A DNA stretch of 64,000 bases. Origin: Candidatus Melainabacteria bacterium. Lineage in GTDB: Bacteria; Cyanobacteriota; Vampirovibrionia; Obscuribacterales; Obscuribacteraceae. Under the pieces are notes generated by a model that saw nothing but the letters and a program-made list of their open reading frames with translations, was not told the DNA's origin and did not search any database. The translations under genes and the position numbers were made by a program. Where the stretch lies: the NCBI GenBank assembly GCA_003242885.1, contig QKMZ01000006.1:1543563-1607562 (forward strand). Direction: 5' to 3'. Below are positions 25,487 to 34,502 of this stretch, piece by piece (the stretch's first letter is position 1; every line of letters begins with the position of its first letter).

Positions 25487-25780
25487 ATGAGAAAACATTT
25501 TGTATTGGGAGCAATTGTGACACTGATTCCTATCTCAGCCGCTTATGCAGACACCACAGGCGCAGGTTCAGGGCAGCCAGCCTCTTGGGGACAAGGCAGC
25601 ACGGGTGTCAGCAAACCAATGAGACCACCGCTAAAATCAAGCAAAATCAATGTAAATCACACCAATGTGACGACCACAAACGCAACAACTTCTCCAAGTA
25701 CGAGCAGCAGCACTTCACCATCGCAAGCGATTCAAGTGAAGACGAAAGATGGCGTAAAAATTCAGACAAACACCAAATAG
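25487..25780 (+). CDS. small secreted Ser/Thr-rich protein
   Basis: A 97-residue exported protein. GGGAGAA precedes the ATG, the signal peptide is FVLGAIVTLIPISAAYA, and the mature part is rich in Gly, Ser, Thr and Asn, with a basic PLKSSKINVNHTN segment. Its signal peptide is much like that at 23761 (VLG-x-VTxL), suggesting two members of one family 1.7 kb apart. The function is unknown. Confidence 0.65.
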   Translation: MRKHFVLGAIVTLIPISAAYADTTGAGSGQPASWGQGSTGVSKPMRPPLKSSKINVNHTNVTTTNATTSPSTSSSTSPSQAIQVKTKDGVKIQTNTK

Positions 25781-25801
25781 CGAGCATCCACTAAGGACAC
25801 A

Positions 25802-25828
25802 AAATGCCTGGCGCCCTGTCGGGCATTT
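25802..25828. terminator. terminator hairpin between convergent genes
   Basis: Stem AAATGCC (25802-25808) / GGCATTT (25822-25828), flanked by A and T rich sequence on both sides, so it may serve both the secreted protein gene and the leftward nucleotidyltransferase gene. Confidence 0.65.
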
Positions 25829-25841
25829 ACTTTTGAGGTTA

Positions 25842-26606
25842 CTAAACCGGCGTGAGTTTGGACATTCTGACCCGTCGCAAAAGGTCGTCTAATTCCTTCC
25901 TTCCGTCCGGCAGTTCTGGCAGTTTAGACTTGGCAAACTCATCTTCAAGCTGGGCCCGCAGGCGATTATACTCAGCCTCGTGTAAGCTGATATCCGCGGC
26001 TTCTACTTTTTGTTTTTCAGCACCGGAAAGCTTCTGCTGGATTAACTCGGGAATATAAGGCAGTTTGAATTTCTCGTTCAGCGTTACAAGATTAGCTTCG
26101 ATAATTCCAGTTTGCATCAAGTTTATTCCCGTAAGAAGAACCCTGTAAGTGTACAAAAGAGGTTTAATGCGAGGTTTTTCTTGTTTGAAAAATAGTCTCC
26201 ACTGAGTCTGCGCAAATCCAAGGTAGTGATAACTATGATTCCTTGTGATGCATTTCTTGCCTATTTCTTTGAGCTCCTCATGTTCCACTGTTCCACACAC
26301 AACAAGTGGAGAGTAGAGTTGCTCAAGGACATATCCGTTCTTCTGCAACATCATAAGAAAGAATTTTTTTGCATCGTGAGTTACAAGGTCTAGCTCTAGC
26401 CCATCTTCTAGGCGTGATGACTCCAAGGTTTCGGTTGGAGCATCAAGTCCAATCAGCTCAGAAACTGGCAAGACGTGACAGCCACGGAGATCAAAATCAG
26501 AATCAGTCGAAGGAAATCCATATAGGTGGGCACCGCTAATGGTAGCGAACAAAAGCGGAAACGGATGGCGCTGCGCCGCCTCATTAACTTGTTTTGGAAA
26601 TTCCAC
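25842..26606 (-). CDS. COG3541-like nucleotidyltransferase, second of pair
   Basis: A 254-residue protein. FATISGAHLYGFPSTDSDFDLRGCHVLP is a polymerase-beta-type nucleotidyltransferase site: a G-[SA] helix start and the D-x-D pair in DFDLRG, with a later acid in LELDLVTHDAKKF. Helical segments QLYSPLVV and YRVLLTGINLMQTG follow. It starts with GTG at 26606, sharing one base with the stop of its upstream paralogue. Such enzymes transfer a nucleotide to RNA, protein or a small molecule; the target is unknown. Confidence 0.85.
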   Translation of the reverse strand: MEFPKQVNEAAQRHPFPLLFATISGAHLYGFPSTDSDFDLRGCHVLPVSELIGLDAPTETLESSRLEDGLELDLVTHDAKKFFLMMLQKNGYVLEQLYSPLVVCGTVEHEELKEIGKKCITRNHSYHYLGFAQTQWRLFFKQEKPRIKPLLYTYRVLLTGINLMQTGIIEANLVTLNEKFKLPYIPELIQQKLSGAEKQKVEAADISLHEAEYNRLRAQLEDEFAKSKLPELPDGRKELDDLLRRVRMSKLTPV

Positions 26607-27550
26607 TACTTAACCATCTCCCTTCGAGCCTTGATCAGCAGTTTATTAGCCCGTTCGTAATCTGGTCTTTCAGGTAATTTTGATGATTCAAATGCTGCGT
26701 CGAACTGCTTATGAAGCTGCAATCGCCAATCGTTCACTTCTTCCCATGACACGTGACCCAGCCGAATTGGCATGAGTTTCTCACGATAATCTCCTACATT
26801 TACCGGCACAACGCCTTCCCTAAGAATTGTGATGCCGGAAACCAGTAATCGAACGAGGTGCATAACGTGTTTCCACTTCAGTTCACCACGCGTCCGAAGA
26901 TCTTGTTCCAATTTTCGAAACTGTGAAAGAACATAACCATTATAGGTTTGATATACAAGCTTGGACAAAAAGCAATCTCGCGAATCTAGAAGTTCTTGGG
27001 CAATCGGCGAACACTTTTCCACAATCGGAGAATACAGGCACTCAAGTAAATTTGGATTTGCCTTTAAGGTCAAAACGAGAAATTTTTGCAGTTCCCAATA
27101 ACATTCCTCATTTGCGGTGTCTTCGATTTGCTCGGGAATACCATAAAGTGACCAATGAAGTTCAGCAGAAGGCAAGTAAATTCCGCGACGATCCATGTCT
27201 GACTCTTCAACGTCGAGACCATACGCGCGTGAACCGACTACGCACTGATAAATTACAAAATCAAATAACTCACGATCTCCCAAAGGATCTGGTCTATCAA
27301 AATCCACATTCTGAAGATGTTTTCTTATAGCGAGCTCTTGTCGGTGGAGACTTGCTTGCCCTCCATCGGGAAACCGAATTAAGTAAGCATGCTCGTTGTC
27401 GACCGGCGACTTAAGGATAGTACCGACCGTACCTTTCCTTCTCAGCGGTTGTCCAGCCTTGCTCCGAATTTCCACCAACGTAACAACCTGCGTTCCAGCA
27501 GGAATAATTAGATGTGAATTGAGCTTACTATTGGACTTTGTATCAGTCAT
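26606..27550 (-). CDS. COG3541-like nucleotidyltransferase with N-terminal beta domain
   Basis: A 314-residue protein, paralogous to the next gene. Residues 10-70 form a small beta domain with a KOW/SH3-like look (RRKGTVGTIL, YLIRFPDGGQASLHRQEL). The nucleotidyltransferase site is CVVGSRAYGLDVEESDMDRRGIYL with GS and the DMD acid pair. LECLYSPIVEK, MHLVRLLVSGITILREG and KLPERPDYERANKLL match segments of the paralogue. The pair is a two-gene operon with a one-base overlap. A joint or heterodimeric enzyme is likely but not shown. Confidence 0.85.
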   Translation of the reverse strand: MTDTKSNSKLNSHLIIPAGTQVVTLVEIRSKAGQPLRRKGTVGTILKSPVDNEHAYLIRFPDGGQASLHRQELAIRKHLQNVDFDRPDPLGDRELFDFVIYQCVVGSRAYGLDVEESDMDRRGIYLPSAELHWSLYGIPEQIEDTANEECYWELQKFLVLTLKANPNLLECLYSPIVEKCSPIAQELLDSRDCFLSKLVYQTYNGYVLSQFRKLEQDLRTRGELKWKHVMHLVRLLVSGITILREGVVPVNVGDYREKLMPIRLGHVSWEEVNDWRLQLHKQFDAAFESSKLPERPDYERANKLLIKARREMVK

Positions 27551-27681
27551 TTCCCGGACTTGCCTTCATTTTGAACTCTGGCGGACTCAGTGCACACCAC
27601 ACAGGCGCCAACGAACCCCGAAAGTTCATTATAGAACTCCTTTTGGCTACTGCTTAGACCAACCAGCCCATCTGAAAGGCC

Positions 27682-27697
27682 CCGGACGTCAGTCCGG
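27682..27697. repeat. intergenic inverted repeat
   Basis: Perfect CCGGAC-GTCA-GTCCGG in the 286-bp gap upstream of the nucleotidyltransferase pair. It may be an operator or hairpin. Nothing else is recognised in the gap. Confidence 0.35.
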
Positions 27698-27836
27698 CAC
27701 ACGATAAGAAGCATCCCAAAACACCTAATGCGGAAGGCTTTTGTGCGCGCCCTACCGAAAAACCGCGAAACGTTGTAATGTGGAAGTGTCGGCGCTTGCC
27801 AGGCGTCACACTTACTAAACTGCCGAGGATTGCCGT

Positions 27837-28316
27837 ATGGAGCAATTAGGTTTCGCTTTTGGCGTCGTTCTGATGATCATGGGCGCCGGGTATCTCTTCA
27901 AAGCCTTTGTGGCTATAGCTCAAGGGAGAATCTGGTATTGGACCGGATTTCTTCCGCTAACAATCATTTCCCCATGGCTTATTTTTTGCCCGCCCAATGA
28001 GCGAAAGGAAAAAGCGATTGCCAAAGTCAAAGATGCAATCTGGGCGCCCATTTTCTTTGGACCTGTCTTTACGATTCTAGGGATCGTGTGCCTTTCGGCC
28101 GGCGCGGACATGGCAAACTTGCCGGGTACTGCAACTACCAATAAGTTGCTAACTTCTTGGACATCGGACAAGACTCCTGTAATCGTCTTCGACAAGAAGC
28201 ACTACAAAATGCAATTTCCCGCCGCTATGAAAACTGCTAGCAAAATCAGCAGATTAATCTTCAACACCCAAGCGGACATAAAAGAACAGGACAAACTTCT
28301 TCCTACTGGTGGATAA
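27837..28316 (+). CDS. small membrane protein
   Basis: A 159-residue protein with three hydrophobic segments: FAFGVVLMIMGAGYLFKAF, WTGFLPLTIISPWLIF and PIFFGPVFTILGIVCLSAG. The C-terminal 60 residues are soluble, with VIVFDKKHYKMQFPAAM. No family is recognised. Its end overlaps the next gene's longest frame by eight bases, and the two are likely co-transcribed. Confidence 0.7.
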   Translation: MEQLGFAFGVVLMIMGAGYLFKAFVAIAQGRIWYWTGFLPLTIISPWLIFCPPNERKEKAIAKVKDAIWAPIFFGPVFTILGIVCLSAGADMANLPGTATTNKLLTSWTSDKTPVIVFDKKHYKMQFPAAMKTASKISRLIFNTQADIKEQDKLLPTGG

Positions 28317-28335
28317 GACCCTCCACAATTGCTCT

Positions 28336-28800
28336 ATGAGAAATTTGCTTGTAGCGTTTATCGTTTTAATGCTTTTGCAACTATGCACTTTCAATGCCAG
28401 CGTGTCGGCACATGAATTGGTTTGGGAGCAAGGCGAGGACAAGCGTCCCAAGGCAGATAATGTATCAGCAACCCAAAAGAAAAATATTTTTGAGATAAGA
28501 GTGAAACATTGTGGTGGCATAGGAAAAACACAATTCGACTTAAAACAAGGTGAATGGCCTCGCACCTTTCGATTTCTTTTTCAAAACTTTAAAGCGCTCG
28601 AAGGTTTGAAAGTATCAACTGATACCAAGAAATTCGAGGGCGGAATTCCTCTGTCGACTCAGAAAACTGCGATTTGCCTTGCTCAAGGTTTTACTCTAAA
28701 ACGCGAAGGAAACACAATCTATATAACCTCTCCAGCAGGGTTCGTCGAACCAAAAGACAAAGAGATTCGAATTGAATGGGTTGATTTCTATAGGAACTGA
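28336..28800 (+). CDS. secreted protein of unknown function
   Basis: A 154-residue exported protein. I take the ATG at 28336 because it directly precedes a signal peptide (NLLVAFIVLMLLQLCTFNASVSA); a GTG at 28309 overlaps the gene before. The mature part is beta-rich and polar with a single Cys pair (HCGGIG, AICLAQG) and ends IRIEWVDFY. No family is recognised. It is convergent with the kinase fusion gene. Confidence 0.7.
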   Translation: MRNLLVAFIVLMLLQLCTFNASVSAHELVWEQGEDKRPKADNVSATQKKNIFEIRVKHCGGIGKTQFDLKQGEWPRTFRFLFQNFKALEGLKVSTDTKKFEGGIPLSTQKTAICLAQGFTLKREGNTIYITSPAGFVEPKDKEIRIEWVDFYRN

Positions 28801-28839
28801 AAGATCAAGGACAGCTGAGAATGCTCGATACTGCAACTA

Positions 28840-30396
28840 CTATCCTGATCTCGTTTCCTGCAAAAGCAGAGCAAGTTCAGCTTTCACTTCATCCGCGCTC
28901 TGATAGCGTTGATTCGGCGCCTTTTGCAAAAGCTTGAACATTATCGCTTGCATGTGTTCTGGCACTTTGGAGTCCTCAGCCAGAAAGGGCAGACGCGATG
29001 GTGGCTCATTGACGTGCTGCCACATAACGTTATATGTGCTGTCATGATCAAAGGGCGGACCGCCGCTAAGGGCGTCGTACATCAAGCAGCCTAAAGCATA
29101 CAAGTCGCTGCGAAAATCCGCATCTTGTCCAATGCATTGCTCAGGACTCATGTATGTGGGAGAACCAAACATCTGCCCATGTGCAGTAAGTCTAGCCGTA
29201 GCGCTACTCTCAACAATTAACTTCGCGATGCCTAAATCAACCAGAGTGATGTGAGTGCCACTGCTTTTGACTTTTACGATCACATTACTTGGTTTTAAAT
29301 CACGATGAACAAAACCTTTGTTGTGCATTGTCGTTAGTGCGTCACAAATTTGCATAAATATGGGTACGCAAAAACCGGGATCCAACTTTTGTCGATCAGC
29401 AATAAGCTCTTCCAGAGTCTCACCATTAACATAGTCCATAATCAAATACGGTTGTCCGTGCGCATCTTCACCAAAGTCATGCACACCAACAATGTTAGTG
29501 TGATTGAGCGAACTAGCGATTTTGGCCTCACGCTCAAATCTCTGCAAGAAAGATCCGGTTGCCACCATATTTAAATGCATCATCTTTATGGCAACTAACT
29601 TGCCGAGAGAAACGTGGCGCGCAAGATAGACCACACTCATGCCACCACGACCAAGGACTTTCTCAATGCGGTATTTTTCCGAGACTATGTCATCAATCTG
29701 CTTCTCTCTAGTTTCACCCGTTGAATAGTCTTTTACTGCGTCACTAGACTCAAGCATGGGGCGCAAATTTGCCATCAGCCTTGTCGATTTATTCATTGAA
29801 TCGGGCTCCAGGCAATCAACTGCTGTGCGCAAATCCATCTTCACGCTTGTGACGTCACATCCCAACTTTCTCGCTATTTCTTCAATATTTAGTCCATGCT
29901 CTATCAGCTCGAATATCTTCATCTGTTGCGGAGTGATCAGATTGCGCTTAAGGCGTTGCGAAGCAGACGAACTTTCTGACAAAACCCGCTTTGCCAATCC
30001 GTGATCCAGCCATTTAGCACCTTGCAAAACAGCAGAAATAGCAGATTGCAATTGCCTCTCACTTGCATCCTTCAAACAATAGGCATCCGCACCGGCAGCG
30101 AGAGCTTGCAAAAACGCCGCTTCGTCCTCATTAGAAGTGAACATAACAACGCGTGTCTCTGGCAACTGTTCTTTAATGATCTGGGTTGCCTGAATGCCAT
30201 CCATGTTAGGCATGGAAATATCCATCAAAATGATCGCCGGGCGCAACCGCAGTGAGACATCGATAGCCTCTCTACCGTCCTGAGCTTCTGCGATCACCTT
30301 AACTCCAGGAATTCTCTCGAGCACGATTTTCAAGCCGATACGCATGACCGTCTGGTCATCGACAATTACAACAGGAATGTGCACATCGCTTTGCAA
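28840..30396 (-). CDS. receiver - LuxR-type HTH - Ser/Thr kinase fusion
   Basis: A 518-residue signalling protein with three modules. Residues 7-125 are a NarL-like receiver: VDDQ, phospho-acceptor Asp59 in LMDISMP, Thr87 and Lys109. Residues 152-197 are a LuxR-type helix-turn-helix (LITPQQMKIFELIEHGLNIEEIARKLGCDVTSVK). Residues 243-515 are a Hanks-type kinase: GRGGMSVV (249-256), Lys271, Glu290, HRDLKPSN with catalytic Asp366, DLG with Asp387 and GSPTYMSPEQ. All key residues of receiver and kinase are present. It has no membrane segment. It would join phosphorelay input to Ser/Thr phosphorylation, possibly on DNA. It is divergent from a secreted TPR gene. Confidence 0.95.
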   Translation of the reverse strand: MQSDVHIPVVIVDDQTVMRIGLKIVLERIPGVKVIAEAQDGREAIDVSLRLRPAIILMDISMPNMDGIQATQIIKEQLPETRVVMFTSNEDEAAFLQALAAGADAYCLKDASERQLQSAISAVLQGAKWLDHGLAKRVLSESSSASQRLKRNLITPQQMKIFELIEHGLNIEEIARKLGCDVTSVKMDLRTAVDCLEPDSMNKSTRLMANLRPMLESSDAVKDYSTGETREKQIDDIVSEKYRIEKVLGRGGMSVVYLARHVSLGKLVAIKMMHLNMVATGSFLQRFEREAKIASSLNHTNIVGVHDFGEDAHGQPYLIMDYVNGETLEELIADRQKLDPGFCVPIFMQICDALTTMHNKGFVHRDLKPSNVIVKVKSSGTHITLVDLGIAKLIVESSATARLTAHGQMFGSPTYMSPEQCIGQDADFRSDLYALGCLMYDALSGGPPFDHDSTYNVMWQHVNEPPSRLPFLAEDSKVPEHMQAIMFKLLQKAPNQRYQSADEVKAELALLLQETRSG

Positions 30397-30581
30397 GTGG
30401 TCCCACCTACTGGAATCTCTAAAAGAAACTGCGCGAGGAGTTAATTATAATGACATTTATAGCTCGGTAATTCATCCCTTACCAGAGGGAAGTCAAGCAT
30501 CCGCAAGCCTTGCAGATACGACACCTTGCTGCTTCAACCATTTTGAGACATCTACCCCGGGCTTTCATCTTGAGATTCAGA

Positions 30582-31841
30582 ATGTATGATTCGCGTTTAC
30601 TAGATCAAATACAAGCGCATAAAGCTTTGAAAGTCAGAAGCATAGCCGTAAATGCATTGCTACTTACATTGACAGTCCTTTCGCTGCCGGCTAGTCAATC
30701 GCTTGCCCAGCAGAGGCTCACCAGCGTTCAGCAAGCCCAGCTCAAGGCGCAAATGAAGGAAGAAATAGCAAAGGTAATCTCCGAGCAACAGCGATGGATG
30801 CAGAGCAAAGAAGGACTCGCCTATGCAACATTCACTGGGGGCGCTAACCATCCTGAGTTCAAAACTCAGTACATGCAGCAACTTAGTGACGGCGGAAAAA
30901 TATATTTCCTCACCTGCAGACAAGATTTCGCGGAAGCCCTATCACTCTTGGACAAATCACCAAAGCGCGAGACGGGAGGGGCTTTGTATTTAAGAGCTAA
31001 GTGCCTCGATGGTCAACACAAGCGCCTGGATGCAATAACCACATACGAGAAAGCCAGCAAGAAAATTGGTAAAGGTTTTGCGCCAGGTTTTCGCTTCTAT
31101 CTGCATTTTGCCGCAGCTCAAGCGGCTGTAGGTAAAGATGTTGAAGCCTTGAAAAATTTGAAAGCGGCCACTGAAAAATCAGCAGACGCTGAAAGATACT
31201 CTTCCACTAAGGCTGCTGTTGCACAAGCAATTTTGAAGAGAATTGCATATTTGCAAGAGAAACACGGCAAGTACAAAGAAGCCTTTGAAAATTACATATC
31301 ATTGTTTGAGGACGCCGATTCACAATTGCACCTGGAAGAACCGATTCAAGTCGATGCAAGTGTGAAATCGCGAGCAGGAAAATGGCTCAAAGAACACTTG
31401 TCGGCTCCTGTAGGTGCCGACACCCTAAACCTGTGCAAATACATGATTACAGCAGCAAAAGCACATCTTGCTCAGGGCAATGAAAAGCAAGCAAAAGCAT
31501 TACTCGAAAGAGCAGTCGGATTACTAGAAAAAACACCAAGCGAGATTCCCAGCGAACCTGTGGAAAGTTTTTCTGCGCCACTTGCACAAGCCCGAATTGT
31601 AGCGAGTTCTATCCTTTGCAGACTCGACATCAAAGATAAAGACTACAAGTCTGCATGCAAACATATACGAGCTGCTTTTGTCACCGATCCGGCGCAAGAC
31701 GACAAAAAAATGCTTCAGTGCATTTCTATGGCAGACGTATCAGATCTAGTCACCAAGAAAGATCGCGATTTGCATTCAAGCACTGCCGAAGGGCTCCTCG
31801 ACATGGGCCCTATTCGCAGGCGCTACTCAAATCAAAAATAG
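30582..31841 (+). CDS. secreted TPR-repeat protein
   Basis: A 419-residue protein from the ATG at 30582. A hydrophobic segment (AVNALLLTLTVLSLPASQSLAQ) acts as a signal peptide. The rest is helical: GGALYLRAKCLDGQHKRLDAITTYEKASKK, YLHFAAAQAAVGKDVEALKNLKAATEK and AYLQEKHGKYKEAFENYISLFE read as tetratricopeptide repeats that would bind proteins outside the membrane. The gene is divergent from the receiver-kinase fusion; a TATAAT lies in the shared region. The function is unknown. Confidence 0.8.
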   Translation: MYDSRLLDQIQAHKALKVRSIAVNALLLTLTVLSLPASQSLAQQRLTSVQQAQLKAQMKEEIAKVISEQQRWMQSKEGLAYATFTGGANHPEFKTQYMQQLSDGGKIYFLTCRQDFAEALSLLDKSPKRETGGALYLRAKCLDGQHKRLDAITTYEKASKKIGKGFAPGFRFYLHFAAAQAAVGKDVEALKNLKAATEKSADAERYSSTKAAVAQAILKRIAYLQEKHGKYKEAFENYISLFEDADSQLHLEEPIQVDASVKSRAGKWLKEHLSAPVGADTLNLCKYMITAAKAHLAQGNEKQAKALLERAVGLLEKTPSEIPSEPVESFSAPLAQARIVASSILCRLDIKDKDYKSACKHIRAAFVTDPAQDDKKMLQCISMADVSDLVTKKDRDLHSSTAEGLLDMGPIRRRYSNQK

Positions 31842-31847
31842 TTTTGA

Positions 31848-32033
31848 TCAGCGGGGCTGGTTTTGCGCATCACGCCTGATCTGATACCAGCTGATCGCTA
31901 CGGCAACAAAGCAAACGAAGACGCCGCTGAATCCAATAATTTCGTTGATACCGGCATTTCGAAAGTCGCCGAAAAACCACAAGATAGGCATCCCTAAATG
32001 TCCTAGACTCATTCTGTTCTTCGCTCCGGGCAT
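31848..32033 (-). CDS. small membrane protein
   Basis: A frame of up to 61 residues with one clear membrane helix, IIGFSGVFVCFVAVAISWY, followed by a basic tail QIRRDAQNQPR. Internal ATG codons (MSLGH, MPILW) may be the true start, since AGGA lies about ten bases before the last. It is convergent with the TPR gene, six bases away. The function is unknown. Confidence 0.5.
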   Translation of the reverse strand: MPGAKNRMSLGHLGMPILWFFGDFRNAGINEIIGFSGVFVCFVAVAISWYQIRRDAQNQPR

Positions 32034-32301
32034 TCACGCTGTAATCCAATCCATTGTGCCTTCGAATCATACGTCGGAACATGGGGGAAATACGCTCGTT
32101 TTATCCAGGCGCGCCCCAAAAGGCAGTTGGCGCGGTGACGTGACGTCAATTAACCTAAAATCTCGAGATATAACCGCGCGCTTACCGCGTGACAAAACAC
32201 ACTGACAGGACGAGAAAGCTATCAAAAACAAACATAAATTGGCTTGGGAACTGGCAGATATGGGTTGAGTCTTACTTTGTAGCAAAAACGAGGATCAAAA
32301 C

Positions 32302-32505
32302 ATGAAAACCGCAGTAGATAACAAAGCCAATGTGTTGATGGCCCTCTTATTCGCTTCGTTTATTCTGGTATTGAGTTTGTTCGTATTCTGGCCGCGGTCG
32401 GTAGGCAACACTACGCATGGTTACACATCCAATGGTACAGCTGTACAGAGCGATACACTCAGCCCGCACGCTCAGCTAAAAGACGCACGGACAGCGCGTA
32501 AATAA
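32302..32505 (+). CDS. single-span membrane mini-protein
   Basis: A 67-residue protein with AGGA eight bases before the ATG. One membrane helix, VLMALLFASFILVLSLFVFW, is followed by PRS and a polar Thr/Ser/Asn tail containing TTHG. The protein at 33452 has the same plan (helix ending in WP, tail with THG). The function is unknown. Confidence 0.65.
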   Translation: MKTAVDNKANVLMALLFASFILVLSLFVFWPRSVGNTTHGYTSNGTAVQSDTLSPHAQLKDARTARK

Positions 32506-32512
32506 CCCTCCG

Positions 32513-33136
32513 CTAGTTTCTCTTACTTAATGCACTAGGCTTATGCAATTTTGTGTACAGAGCCTCACATCCATGATCTGTGCATCTTGTAATTTGCATC
32601 TTGCCTCCGTTGATCGGCACTTTTATCTTGTGCATAGTCACAACCTTGCCACCAATAACGATGGCAACACTTTTCATCAAATTTTCGGTAGTGAACTTTT
32701 CCAGAGGTCTGATTTGATCTTCCGCTAGCGAAATTTCTAGCTTAGGTTTTCCGGCATTATCATTTGATTTAACAGGGGCGCTGGCCAGAATCATCGGCAC
32801 GAATGACCTCTGGCTCACGACTATATAGGTGGTATCACCTCGCTCCTCAGGCGCGAGAAACTCATAGTCATTGATAAGGATGTGCTCAGATGACTTGAGT
32901 GGAAGAATTTCCTTCTCGGACTTACCTTCTCGTTGAATCAGATAGAGACCATCGACCAATCCTTGAGTTTGTGAAAGGTCATCCGAATTTTTAGGAAGCG
33001 TTGAGACAAACTTTTCCGTCGATGTGCTTGGCACAGTTGCCGGGTCTTTTCCGCTGACGGAGACAAGAGTCAATTGTGATGTGCAAAGAATAATACTCAG
33101 TGCCAACCATGCAAACGTCTTGTTAGGCTTCTTCAT
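32513..33136 (-). CDS. secreted SecD-P1-like domain protein
   Basis: A 207-residue exported protein from the ATG at 33136; the signal peptide is TFAWLALSIILCTSQLTLVSVSG. The C-terminal 70 residues, LEISLAEDQIRPLEKFTTENLMKSVAIVIGGKVVTMHKIKVPINGG, follow the pattern of the periplasmic P1 head of SecD (a 'LxLxxx...F..lT..n.gk.laivldgkvv..p.i..pI.gG' layout), without any SecD membrane part. It may be a stand-alone P1-fold protein. It converges with the small membrane protein gene seven bases away. Confidence 0.65.
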   Translation of the reverse strand: MKKPNKTFAWLALSIILCTSQLTLVSVSGKDPATVPSTSTEKFVSTLPKNSDDLSQTQGLVDGLYLIQREGKSEKEILPLKSSEHILINDYEFLAPEERGDTTYIVVSQRSFVPMILASAPVKSNDNAGKPKLEISLAEDQIRPLEKFTTENLMKSVAIVIGGKVVTMHKIKVPINGGKMQITRCTDHGCEALYTKLHKPSALSKRN

Positions 33137-33451
33137 CGGTTCATCCCACATTTAGTAAAAACTCGCTGACTCAAACGTCTAACGGTTAGTTTGTCATCGG
33201 CGATAAGTTCACATTACATGTGCAGCAATCGAAAATTGCTTTTCTTTAGAAGTATTTTCGATTTATGAAAGGCGCTTCACGCTCACTTCACGAAGCCAGG
33301 CGACCGTTTGTCGAAAGTCCTAGCAAAAGCAATCGAAGCAGGTGATGTTGTAGTACCTCTTCTTCAGAGTGACTCAAAAAAGGATAGCGATCCCGCAAAT
33401 GACTTGATTTCGAATTTAGTGCAAGCAATTTCAATTGGAACGATAAACCAT

Positions 33452-33604
33452 TTACTTGGCATTTAGCGTCCCGTGGGTTTGAGTTTCAATTGTCGAACTT
33501 GGCAATCCCGGCCATACTTCCAACAGGAAAAACAACGCCCCCATTGCGATTGCCAATAGAAAGATTGGCACAGCTGCTGGATTTTTCATTGTCACTTGTT
33601 TCAT
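33452..33604 (-). CDS. 50-residue single-span membrane protein
   Basis: The ATG at 33604 has GGAG five bases upstream. The peptide MKQVTMKNPAAVPIF leads into one membrane helix (FLLAIAMGALFFLLEVW), then PGLPSS and a tail with QTHGTLN. It matches the plan of the protein at 32302. The function is unknown. Confidence 0.6.
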   Translation of the reverse strand: MKQVTMKNPAAVPIFLLAIAMGALFFLLEVWPGLPSSTIETQTHGTLNAK

Positions 33605-34061
33605 TGTCTCCGGTCCTATAGACGCCCCAGTGTTTTTTGTGATGAACAGATAATGCATCTGCGAATCGCTAAGATTCTGATGAGTAGACGCTTTTCGTCG
33701 CCAAAATATCCCAGATGGACCCGAATTGTTGCGCCATCCACGCTTTTGCGCCATTTTCGACAATCGGCGAAATTTAAAATACCGCGTGAATACCGACTAC
33801 TTAAGTTCTCATACCTAATTTGCGTATTCAAAAACAGCTCTTTATGAGGCTTTTCGGCTGCACTGCCCTAAAAGAAAACCGCTTAGTATCACCCATCATG
33901 CTGTTAGAACGTTACGTATTTTCGTCATGACTTCGAGTTTTCATCGGGGTTTTCCACATAAAGATAGGCGGTAGCACGGACTTCTCAAAAGAGATATCGG
34001 TTATAGACTATAAGCTGTACCGGATATCAACGCGCATACGGTGCGGCAAGGAGTATTGTCT
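33605..34061. other. intergenic region, nothing clear
   Basis: About 450 bp between the divergent 50-residue membrane protein and the zinc-ribbon gene. Short frames on both strands are composition-poor. I see no tRNA, terminator or convincing promoter. Confidence 0.4.
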
Positions 34062-34397
34062 ATGTTCACAGAAAGAGTTTTACGATGCTGCGACTGCGCA
34101 GGAGAATTCGTTTTCACAATCGGAGAACAAGAGTTTTTCCACAACAAAGGACTGACAAACGAACCTAAGCGCTGTTCCAATTGCCGCGTTGTTACTCGTC
34201 TGCGCAGATCTGGTCGCAGCCTTGAAACACTAACTTCTGCAATTTGCGCGAAATGCGAATCATCCTTTATGTTGCCGTTCAAACCTCTCGGCTACAAACC
34301 TACCTATTGCAATACTTGCTATCGCGTTTATAGAGCGGAATTAGAAACGACAAGACAAGCGAGCGAAGGCAAGCATCCCATTGCTATGACTGTATAG
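34062..34397 (+). CDS. zinc-ribbon protein (zf-trcl type)
   Basis: A 111-residue protein from the ATG at 34062, with AAGGAG eight bases upstream. Two Cys4 sites are visible. The first, CCDCAGEF...FHNKGLTNEPKRCSNCR, is the probable zinc-binding domain family PF13451; the second is CAKCESSF...PTYCNTCY. Proteins of this type occur next to stress and DNA-binding genes but are uncharacterised. It is convergent with the Crp/Fnr gene. Confidence 0.85.
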   Translation: MFTERVLRCCDCAGEFVFTIGEQEFFHNKGLTNEPKRCSNCRVVTRLRRSGRSLETLTSAICAKCESSFMLPFKPLGYKPTYCNTCYRVYRAELETTRQASEGKHPIAMTV

Positions 34398-34502
34398 TCA
34401 TGACTTTCTTTAAGTCTTGAAAAGACATAGAGCAAAACAATGACAAGAAAAGATGATGCTGAACCACAACTTCATCTTTTACTTTTGCAGAAGGTTCGAA
34501 TG

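Noticed and set aside
33308..33466. Rightward frame from a TTG (LSKVLAKAIEAGDVVVPLL) with an open stretch upstream blocked by a stop
   Set aside because: It could be the tail of a decayed gene, but no parent family is recognised and it overlaps the end of a better supported small gene.
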